64,000 nt of DNA from Haliclona indistincta (Eukaryota; Porifera; Demospongiae; Haplosclerida; Chalinidae). The notes beneath the pieces were generated by a model. That model had not been told where the DNA came from, did not search any database, and was given only the letters and a program-made list of their open reading frames with translations. Positions 12,901 to 24,900 of the stretch are shown piece by piece (position 1 is the stretch's first letter; each line of letters opens with the position of its first letter). The DNA lies in NCBI GenBank assembly GCA_964017065.1, contig OZ024790.1:2660631-2724630 (forward strand). Reading direction: 5' to 3'. The position numbers and the translations under genes are program-made.

Positions 12901-15900
12901 CCGATGAAGTAATCGACAATTGTAAAGGTATAGGAAGAGGATTCCGTATTTGTCAGTTGTGTCGCAGCAAGCCGCTGATGTAGGGATACTTGGGACTTTT
13001 ACATTTGCAAGCTTAGCATTATTCCATCTTGTTCCTTTACTTTTGCAAGCATCATCCCATCTTGTTCCTTTCCTTTTTTAAGAGTCATCCCTACACTTTC
13101 CATTTTTTTTATTAAAGCTTTTTTACTTTACTTGTATCATTATCACACAATCATTTGTAACTGGTCCAGATAAGGCTCGTCCTCACTAGGGCTCTAATGA
13201 GGTTCAATGTGCATTCGAAAACAATAATTTAATATCATTATCCCATAATCGTTTGTAACTGGTCCAGATATGTCCGCACTAGGGGTTCAATGCGCAATCG
13301 AAACCAGTTTAATCCCGTCCTCATTACACGTCAATTTTACAAAAGTGAATCTAAGCAAATCCTACAATGCACATTCACCCAAATCCATACAGAGGTGCAT
13401 TGAAGAGACATGAATTGGATTAGATGTGGGCGTGGTCTCGAACACATGGATTGTGACTAGTTGCAGCACTAATAGTAGAACCCCTGACTAAGATTTTTTA
13501 GTCAGGGCATTTAAGTTAGGAGAGGATAACTCAACTGTTATTGGGTAGTTTGACCCCAAGGAATAAGATGTAATATGTGCCAAATTGTCTATCTGCTGCG
13601 AAATACCCGAAAATGACCACGCCCTTTTTATTGGCAGTGTCACTAACAATAATTGCTTTATCTTCTTAACCATTTTTAGTAACCTAATTTCTAGCAACTG
13701 TTCTAAGGTAATATGACCCTAAGGAATGTGTGCCAAAACCAATATTCACTTCCCAAAAAAAGGGCTACACCTTTTTCAGAAATGCATTAACATATCTATT
13801 TTAAAGAGTTTAATATTTTAAGATTCTGATGGCTTGGAAACAGTACAAGTACAGGGTATTACCAACAAAAAGACACAATTATTTTATTAACTGAAATATA
13901 AACATAGGCAGTATTTAGTATTAGGGAGGCACGGTAGTGACTCCCTATGTAGGGATGAACGAGAAAACAAGATGGCTTACGTAATACGCACGTGACCTAT
14001 CACACGAATTTATTAGTAGAGTATCACCGTATGGAGAGCGCATATTGGTGTCTGGAGTCTTCGAAGAACAACTCACCGAGTAAGCTCGTGTAGTATCATC
14101 GTTCTGCTGCTTGCCAGATAGTATCACAGCCATACAGAAATTTCTAAACCAGAGTAGGCGGGGCTCGTATGCAGTGCAGCATGCATGAATGCATGAGCAT
14201 ATTTAGGAATACAGAGCAACCTCGATTATCCGGACCTCGATTATCCGTACCCTCGATTATCCGGACTGGCTGGGGGACCTTATTTTCGGATAATTAGATA
14301 TTTGGTATGTACAAAATTCTATGAATATAATTAGCGCTACAATGTTACATGTTATGAATATAATTAACGGCCACGCTGCTGTTTGCTCGTTGTTTTCCAC
14401 AGTTCTGTAGCCAAGCGGTCTGGTTTATTTCACCTCCCCACGGTAGGAAACAATGTTTGCATAAACAAGAGAGTGCGATCTCAACGATCTAAGCCTCTAT
14501 TGCCATCGTTCGGATGCTTGTGAACGGCCGCCATTTTGATTTTCGTTATCCGGACTTTTTCGGTTATCCGGACGTCTAGAAATTTTCGGTGGCCAAAGCT
14601 GTCCGGATAATCGAGGTTGCACTGTAATATGAGCTACAAATTAAAAAGCTCACATAAAGAAATTATCAACGACAGCGAACCAAACCAATGGTGGAATCAA
14701 ATAAATACATTATATCTTGCGCCGGCTGAATTCGAACTGCACCAAAAATTTGAAACTCACTGAAAAAGAAAAAAGGACACAAACAAGAAAATAAAAAGAT
14801 TTCTAACGAAATCAAAAGGATGTAGGAATAAAGAAATCTGCTACTGGTCCACAATGTAAACCAACAAGGAGCAAGCATGGAATGATAACACGATTGACTT
14901 GCTAACAGACCATAGATCCCTACATCAGTGGCTGTACATAAGATTTTGATTTTGATACAAGCTGAATTCATGTCAGGTGTCAGTCAACAGCAACTAGCTG
15001 AACTGCTATAGTCAGCCACAGCAGCCACTGATGTAGGGATCTATGGTCTGTTAGAGTATAGTCTAGTGATATTGACCAATGAGATTGACTACAGCTTGGA
15101 CTCTAAATAGCTTAGTATCCAAACCGCGCACTTAGTATCCAAGCCGCGCTACTTAGAAGCCAACTTGAATCAGTACAGGAATTGTTGGATTCAAAAGACT
15201 ATCATAAACAAGAGCGACGACTAGTTGACACGTAGTGCAGATAGACGAGTGGAGGTGAACTAGAAATGTTGCTCGCTTTCGATCGTTAGTCGCGAGTCCG
15301 CACTGCAGTGCGCCGAGCATGCCGTGGCAGGGGAGGAGTTTCAAAAGCCAGGGTGGAGTTTGTTATAGTGGCGCACATGGCTGGCGACCCAAAGAGCTTC
15401 TGTGTGGACAGTTTAATGCTAGAGGCGCTTGACTTACCGTTCGATTAACATTAACGTTTGTGTAAGAGTACTGCTGAGTGTTGTTCGCCATCGAAGATTG
15501 CCCTTTCTCTGTTCAGAACTAAGAAACAACTTTAGCACGCCTCGTCTTGTACAAACGCCATTTCTTTGTTTACAAAATCCGTCGTGTGAGTGTTGCTTAG
15601 CTACTCGTGGCTATACTCTAAAATAGTTAGACGCCTCGGCCAATGGGATCTACGCGGTTTAGAAACCTCGGCCGGGTTATGTAACGACCTCGCTACGCTC
15701 GGTCGTCACAACAAACCCGCCTCGGTTTCTAAACAGCGTAGATCCCATGGCCTCGTCGTCTAACTTATATTTAGCAAGTCAATCGCGCTATCATTCCATG
15801 CTTGCTCCTGTTGGTTTACATTGTGGACCAGTAGCAGATTTCTTTATTCCTACATCCTTTTGATTTCGTTAGAAATCTTTTTATTTTCTTTTACAAAAAT

Positions 15901-18900
15901 GATTTTCACAAAAATTAAGTTATTCAGTGATAGGGTTTTTGCAGGATTCACCTCCTTTACACTTGCAGTATTTGCAACACTTGATTCCAGCTACCCTGCA
16001 GCGACATATCCATTCTTGTGGGCACATTTACCACATGTACAAGGAACAGGAAGGTCTTCAGGCTTGGAGGTAACAATACCAGGAACTATTAAATTTGTTT
16101 GTGAAACCATACGACTCAGCGTTAATTTCTAAACCATCTTAAGTGGGGCTTGTATCCATAGCTGTTGTTGATAATATGCCCTTTGAATATGCTTTCTTGC
16201 ATTGGCTGACGTGCAGGGAATTTTCTCAAAGTCCATTTTGAGAGAATTGCTATTAAAAGCAGCAAGACGCTGGTCATCAAATGTTTCCAAGTCTTTGTTG
16301 GCTTGAGACACCTTACTACAGCACAGGAACAAGCTTGGAAGGCGTCTCCCTGCACTCCGTGCTCTGACTGGATGTGATACAACTAGCAAGATTTCTACAA
16401 AGCAATGAAAGCTATCCACAACAATTTAACACTGATACAAAACTTTAAATCTTTAACAATTCAGAGTTGACAGAGAGCATGATACAGACGGCAGAAAATT
16501 ATCTAGTAAGGTAACCACACCCCTGCACCTAGACAGCACTTCACTCCTCTCATCGGACAATGACTTTTAGATAGGGAGATGTGGTGCTGTGTACACTACT
16601 AAGTGCTAACTAATGTAGCTAGTCCCACTATTGCTAATTAAGTCATTGAGTGTATCTAAAAGGACTAGTATCTTACTAATTTTTTTATTCGATTCGATTC
16701 TATTCTTCTATTGCTGCTTTTCTAATAAAGTCTTTCTAACAATCGAACCCCCGAACGCTACAACAGGTGGTAACTGATCTAAAACGGCTGGATGAGAAGT
16801 TGAAGAAACGTCTTGAATGGTCAGAAGTGAAGCTTCTTCATTTTTTTCTTGTGTTCCTAGAAGCACAGAGCTGGCTAGCATCCAGCAGTGATGACACTTC
16901 AGTTGAGCTCAGAGAAGCAGTAGATCACATCATCTCCTTTTTTGTAGTCCATTAGTAGCAAAAGGTCTTTGTGCAGAGGTTATTCAAGATGAGTTAGAGG
17001 AGGTTTTAAGGCGTGTCCGCACTGGCGTTCCAATGCGCATTGAACCGCATTCAATGCGGTTTGGCTCCGTCCGCACTGCGCATAAATGCACGCAAATTTT
17101 CGGATCAGGATTCAATGCGCATTCGTCCCAATCCACTTTCATATGTGGTTTGAAGTCGATCGTGACTGAATTGAATCTGGGTGTGGCCTCGATCACATGG
17201 CTTGCTTTGTGAAGACAGCTAACTTGAGCGCTGACTAAGACCGCCCTAGTGTGCGCTGGAAGTAAAACAAAGCGTAGGACCCATCAGCCTAGTGCTGGTA
17301 TGTGACTAGGCTAGTTTTTTTATCTTTCAGCAAACTGTCGCTTACGTCACATGACGTGATCGACGCCAGCAACTGGCTCGATTCTGCTTGATCTTGTTCT
17401 AGTGCGGACGTGCTCGATGCGGCTTGAATCAGTTTGATCCGAATCAGAGTCAATGCGAATTGAAACCACTTTGTAGTGCGGACACGGCTTAAATTAGAAT
17501 ATGCACAAAAGTACTTGGCAACCGATACTGAGAGTTATCGCAAAGTTTGGTACATGTACAAATTGCACACTTGCCTAGATCCCAGTAAGTGGCCAAATGT
17601 TCTTATATTGTCTGAGTTAGTATTCAGCCTACCATTCACTACAATTCACGTTGAGCAGATTTTTGGTAAAAACAGTTTAGACTAAGTTGAGGACCAATCT
17701 GCTCACAAGTACATTGAATGATCTTCTGGAGATATCTATTGGAGGACCTCCGTTGTCATGCTTCTGCAGCAGCATGCACAGAGTAAATCAAGCTCCTAGA
17801 AAAGAATACAGACCGCGAGAAGCTGAGCATGACACTGACGGATGATGTGGAAGAAGACACGGACAGTCTAGTGCTTGATGACTGGGACCAATGGATCTCT
17901 TCTCCATGACTAATATTAACCATGAATATTGTCAATTCAATTTTGTACTCAATAAAAATATTATATTATAATGTCAGTTCAAATTATGTACATGTCAGTT
18001 CAAAAATTGTTGCGTTCTGGCAAGTTGTCAGGACAGTTTGAAAAATTATAATTGCCCCTAAACAAGAGTCCCAAGAGTTCTTGGTCCGTGCTGAAAGTTG
18101 TTTGACAAAACAACGAAGGAGACGTACAAACTGCGAAAGAAGAGGGAGATGCTCAAGCTACCCAAGCACCAGTTAGTACAAGAATGTACAACACGTTGGG
18201 GAAGCACATTAGGCATGCTAGAGAGAATAATGGAGCAGCAAGCAGCTATCGCAGCTGATGGAAGGTAAAGTATGGCACTTGATGCCAGACGGGGATGGGG
18301 GGATAGTGATCGAGTTGCTTGTTGATATTCTGAAGCCTTTTCAGCATGCGACAAAAGTTATGTCAGCAGTGAAGTACCCTACAGTGAGCATGGTCATTAT
18401 ACTACTACTTTACAAACTAGTGGAGAAGACTCTGAGAACAGATGACAGTGATGCTAGCACAGCAAGAAAGGTCAAAAAAGCAATCAGAATTGATTTGCAA
18501 GAACGATATTAAACTGCAGCTGTGCTCATGAATATTGCAAATTACCTCGATCCACGTTATAAGGAGCTACCTTTCCTTGATGTGACCAGCAAAAGTAGAA
18601 TGATTGATCAAGTAGAAGACAAGCTATTGGGTTTGGAAAGAGAAGTACAGGGAGCCGGTGAAGAAGCAACAAGTCATGAAGAAACCAATGAACTATCACC
18701 AAAGAAATGCAAGGATACAGTTTCTAAACTTTTAGGAGATTTGTTTGAGGAACTGAATATGATCATTTTGTGGACAGTGTGGCAAAGGAGCTCGAAATGT
18801 ACAAGGCTGAAAAATCGATTGATCTTGAATCCGACCCTGTAGCTTTTTGAGCTATGAAAAATTGTAAAAATACAAGCTATTATATATTCATGGTAAGTGA

Positions 18901-21900
18901 CCACTTATTAATAATTTATTAATAACACAATTATAATGGTTAATGTACAGGAAATGAGATGCAGGCGGCATTCAAGTACTGTGAAACCACCGCCATTGAC
19001 GGCATGGAATCGGAACTTTCATCTGTACAAGTTTCCGGTGTCGGCGCTTTGAAGATCAAAGGGTCTAGCGTCTGAAGAACTCTTTTTTTTAAGAGACAGA
19101 CATGAACTGTGTGGATGATAAGATATTTTTGTAGTGTCTGTGTGTGTCTAGCCGAAGGGGCCTGAGCCGCTTGCAAGAAGAAGAAGCAAGCAAACGAGCT
19201 GCACTGACTTCTGCCTATCGGTCAATGGCAAGCATTCAGAACTTGTAGGAATTACTGCTACAGTCATCTAAATGTACCTGGATAGCTGAAATCAGCCACA
19301 CAATCTGGAATAGCTGAGTACAAGAGCCCTCAAAATTGCTCAAATTCGCCATGATTCCAGACCAGAAGAAACCACGCCTACAGTGACACGCCCAGCAATG
19401 AGCTGACGTGGTCAGGTCGCTAACGCGTGGGTGCACGGGTTAAAGTCACGTGCTCTGCCCCAGCCAGCTTAGTTGTCAAAGAGGTAGAGTGGTGGTACCA
19501 GAGAAAAACATTATATCCATTAATGTGCAGGCTTGTGCAAAGAATGTTCTCCTTTTTAGCTACCAGTGTTTCATCTGAGCATCTATTTAGCTCTGCTGGG
19601 AATATCATCACTGAGAAGCGTGACTGTCTAACCCCTCAACATGCAGATATACTAATTTTCCTCTACGAAAACACTAAGTAGCTAGCACTAGCAGACACCT
19701 CATCAATCACCATAATCTTATGATTGTATATATCTTTCAAATTTTTTGGTTGTCTATCGTGACATGCAATATATCATGACAAAATCATCCATGATATGCG
19801 ACATACAAAAATCTATATCGTGGCAGCACTAATTATACTTGTGATCATTCACAAGTACCCAATGTACATGTACAGTAATAATATTATGCTGTACACTGTT
19901 ACTATGACTCACATTATCTGTGGCATTAACTTGAGCTGTTGTTCTCTCAACCAGGTATTGTACAATGGCTGTGCGACCCTCACGAGCAGCCTCCATCAGA
20001 GCAGTGCTTCCTAACTGAACATGAGAAGAGAGGATCAATACAACACACATGAAAACATACTATTTTTCTTTCGTCTTATATTTTTGGCAAAATGCTTAAG
20101 AATGTTCATGAAATTGAATAAATTTTGACTATCGCCACCTAAATTCCATTTAAATGTCTCCATTGCGGGACAAGGAGTTAAATTTTTTCATATACCATTC
20201 TGTATATTAACCTTAGTTAACCCTTCACAAGCGATGGGCACCTATTGTTGCCTAGCAAGTTTGACGTCACAAGAAGTGGGCGTAAAAATTCGAAGAAAGT
20301 TTATTTCGCCTATAGACGAAATACGGCGATGGGGGAGTGGGATGGCGGGCCAATGGCGGCCCCGCCTAGCAGAGCTATGGCGGGAATACCTAGCACCACT
20401 GGGTCTCCAGGGGCTTCTTGACATAAAAAGCAGCCATACATGCACTAACTTTGTCTCACACATGCTGTTTTGACCAAAGAAGTGGCATTTCTTGCTCCAG
20501 TGAGAGTGATTCTAGCACACGACAGTTGGTAGATTGTAAAGTGGGCATGGTTAACTGCACTTGTCATTGACAACAAGCCCGCGCGTTGTGCAACTTGATT
20601 TTGCATATTAACGGTGATCACAGCACTAGTTTGTCTGTGTAATGGTTGCAAAGGTTAGTAAAATCTACAGAAACAGAGGCTAGAATTGTTGTCCGCACTT
20701 GAAGGTTTAATGTATTACGGGAATTGAGAGCGACCTGAAAACGCATCGCCCAAGACCAACTAACGTCTGGAAAGCTAATTAGTTCGACGTGGAAACATGC
20801 TGTAGAGACTCGTGGCTAACTTGCTGTATGTATAGCTAAGCGCTCACACACATGCTCTTTTTTCCCCCGATGATTGTTAGCACTCTCATTCTCGTAATAC
20901 ATTAGTACGTGAATTTCGAACATTTTCAAAATTTCTTACAAGTTTTACAGGTTTGTGACAAAATTTGTGCCTTAGCTCAATCCGGATTGTTGCTCACAGC
21001 TATAAACAGACTTGACTGATGCTTATTTTAGCTCTGGTAGACGTGCGCATATTTTTCCCCAGAGGCAAAATAAATTTTGGTGATTTTTGTGCTGATAATT
21101 AGAAATTTCAAAATTCGGCATTCACTGTTATATTACTAGCTTTATCATAGCTATTCTGCCTCAGCGATTCAGCACAGTCCTTCTAGCCAACTTCTTGTGC
21201 TTTGTGGATGTTTAGAAGACTGTTAACATGTCCAAAAAATGTATCACATTTCTGGCAATGTTTTTAGATCAAAATTAATTTATAGGCCACCTAGATTAGG
21301 TGGTCGATGTTTGCACATTCTATCAAAATCTTCATGGTCACCTAAATTTAGGTGGTTTTGTCTGAAAATCAGCAAATTTGCCTAAATTTAGGTGGGGTGT
21401 TTGATTTTAGACTACGAGGATATGTAACAGTGCTGTAAACTCTGCGATTAGAACAATTTAAGTTGTATGTGTTGTTCTTTGCTGTGTTCTGCACGGCCAC
21501 CTCTGTGTTTCCAATTGTAAAACATTGTTCGTCTGTCGGTATAAATGTGAGTGTAACTGATTTGAAGAGATTGAGTTTTAAATTGAAAAGGCTGGATTGG
21601 CAAGATTACCACTATTTATTAGCTGTATTCTATGGTAGCTGATTTAGCTGCTTACAACTTTGTGAGCAGCAGTTACTAGTCTAGTAGATGCAGGGTTTCA
21701 TACAGTGGGGGGGTGCCATGGGATTTCCCCCCCTGGAATTTCACTAACTCATTAATGCTAAAAGGCGATACTTTGTTAATATTCCTCTGACACCTCTATG
21801 TGGAAGGAGGATGGTCTGGAAATGAATCGCGTTGGCCACTCCCCCGGATTTTGCTTAACATTGCATTCTGCTACTTTGACGGCAAGGGCCCTCCCCCAAT

Positions 21901-24900
21901 CTTAAAGGGTATTTTAACAGACACCTGCATGGTGCCCACCATGGACTTGCCTGCCAGCACATGGTGTATGTGTACAATTCGTGTCCACTACTATAAGGCT
22001 TATAACACTACAAGGCTTACAACACTTCAGAGTGCTAACCCCTGGGAGGGCCCCGGCCGTCTGCCATCTGTAACCACGTACAGGAATGAATGAACTACCA
22101 GCAACCCGCCCGGGTTGCACACCTGGGGAGTGTATGGGCCTACCAGCTAGGTAGACCCCTCCAATAGTGCGTAGCACTATACACTCCCAAACCCCAGAAA
22201 CTAAACAAAAGTAATTATATTTAAAAAAAATATCAATAGTAATCATTCTTCTAGTCCCCTCTAGTACTATTATTTACCCCTGCTAATAATAAAAATTCTC
22301 ACTATCTATATTCTCTCATTTACGCTATGCCACAAATAAGACACATACCTAGCATTCACATACTAAATCTAGCCATGCAAACACAATCCATGAGAGTAAA
22401 TGCTGGGAAGTAGTATCTAGGAAAAGAAACAAAGTATCAGGCGCTTTTGACCCCACGGTGACAACTAGCGCACCAACTAGACAAATATCCTGAATTGTCC
22501 TACCCAAATGGAAAGCAACACCAGCACCAAATTGATCGCTCCTAGGTATACGCAACAAAAACTGATATGACCAATGAAGAATCACGTGAACCAATGGAGA
22601 CACATCCCAATGGCTAAAGCATCTCATGTAAATTCACCTCCACATAAACAGCACACAGCCCACAATATAACAGCATCAAACTCATTGTCAGATGACACTA
22701 CAGACAATAATGACCACAATCGGGTGTAACAGGCAAATGCCGAGGGCGATTCCAAACAATCTTTTAGAAGAGGAGCGATGAATATCCCGCAAGACATGAT
22801 AAAATAAACAACATAAAAACGAACACCACTCAAATAAACACGAATAGAACTATTACTAACAACAACAAAACGAATCAGACAATCCTGCTGTAAAGTCCAC
22901 ATAGTGTCTTGCCGCAGAAGCATAGATTGTGAAGGTAGACAGCCTAAAGATTGCTCAAGGTACCCATGCACACCCTGATCCAATCGGTCAACCCAATGAG
23001 GCTGCCGATTTGACAAAGGGATCCGATAGGGGCCAAGGAATATGCAAAGGGGGAGATGGAAACAAGTTAATCTTACTGCGAGCCAAAGCCTTGGTAACTA
23101 CGTTGGATACACCGGAAAATAATTATGCTTAGCAGAGAAATCCAACCAATAATTATAAGGGACAAATAAAAGTACAGACAGCACAATACGCAAACAGGTC
23201 TTGCAGACCACCTAGAAAGCATGACCACCACAGCTGAGTTATCAGAATGAACATGCAGACCCAGCCAGCACATACCCCAGAAACAGAAATAGTAGAATCA
23301 ACACATGATGAAGGCCACCGAAAGCTAAACCAACAGGAGCAAGTAACCACCACAACCATAAATACCAGACGCCTCAGTGAAAACAAAGCAATGAATGAAA
23401 AAAAAAAAAAAAGAAAAAAAATAACTCAAATCGCAAGGTAACACACGAATACTAAGGCTACACAACAAGCCACATGTGTGCGCGTCAAACAAGCTGTAGA
23501 AAGCAACAAAGTATGCATTCAAAATGCCGAAAAAATGCATTATTGTAACCACCACCTACTGTAGAGCACAAATATGGCATATGCTAGTATAACTATAGAC
23601 AAGAATCAGCATACCACAAGTACGCAACACACACTGTACAGCACAAGCAATGCATCTTGAATAGGCGAATGAAAATTATAGCGCAACACATGGCACAGCT
23701 ATAGTGCAAGCAATGGATACTAATATTATAAACAAGAAACAACACACATGTACGTGTAGCACAACTCAGCACAAGTAAAACAGACAAACAATACCATAGT
23801 GCAAGATACTACAGTAGAACCCCTCTTAGCGGACACCCCTCTCCAGAGGACACCCTCTCTATAATGGACACTTACTGAATCCCAAATATAACCCACATAA
23901 TGTATAATAAACCCCTGATCATAGGACAACCTATCTATAATGGACAATTTTGTTAGTCCCAATGGTGTCCGCCTTTGAGAGGTTCCACTGTATAGAGCCA
24001 GCGCAAGCTACAATCAACATGTAGCGCAAACATACTGTGCAGCGCATAACATCAGACAAGTAATAGTGCAGCATACAGCACAGCGAGCACATACAGCATA
24101 GCGAGCGCAATCAGCAAGCGCATACCACATAGACACGAAACAGTACTCATGTAGAGCAACACAACAGGAAACCACATAGTGCAACACATTCTGCACAGTG
24201 CAAGCAATGCTTAACATATAAGACAAGAATGAAGTACAAACATATTGCAAAGCACAATCAAAGCATAATATAAAAAAAATTAAAAAGATTTCTATCGAAA
24301 TCGAAAGGATGTAGTGATGAGGAAATATACCACTGGTCCATAATGTAAACCAACAAGGAATAAGCATGGAATGGTAACACGATTGACTTGCTAACAGACC
24401 ATAGATCCCTACATCAGTGGCTGCTACGGCCTGACTATAGCTAGTTCAGCTAGTTGCCGTTGACTGACACCTGAAGTGCATTGAATTGAATTCAGCTTGT
24501 GAAAAAATATTGATCTTATGTACAGCCACTGATGTAGGGATCTATGGTCTGTTAGCAAGTCAATCGTGTTACCATTCCATGCTTTTTCCTTGATGGTTTA
24601 CATTATGGACCAGTGGTATATTTCCTCATCACTACATAAATTTGATTTCAATAGAAATCTTTTTAATTTTCTTGTTTGTGTCCTTTTTTCTTTTTCAGCG
24701 AAAACCAGTTCAATATCATGCATGTACCGAGCCGTCTAATTTGTTTCCAACATTATTTTGTTTAGTTTCCAGTTGTTGATGGCTTTTCTAAACTTGCAGC
24801 TAAAATTGTTTTGTTGCAGCTCGCCTACGCATGAATGCATACAAGCCCCGCCCACACTTTTTTGTAGACAGTTATAATTATCTAGCAAGTGGAGAATGGT

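Larger units (their letters stand above)
13921..15890 (-). mobile_element. RC-B element copy with internal deletion and two nested insertions
   Basis: Minus-strand copy. The 3' hairpin TTAGGGAGGCACGGTAGTG is at 13921 and the 5' end AAGAAAATAAAAAGATTTC finishes at 15890. The body segment with the microsatellite is deleted (jump after AAGATGGC at about 13976). A pogo-like element (14212-14624) and an unclassified insertion (15055-15770) split it. The 5' inverted repeat includes ACAGACCATAGATCCCTACA and its inverse. Confidence 0.8.

Noticed and set aside
12707..12919. Frame with TSSDCVL repeats
   Set aside because: It is the translated 60-bp minisatellite of the RC-A loop, in an element with no coding evidence.
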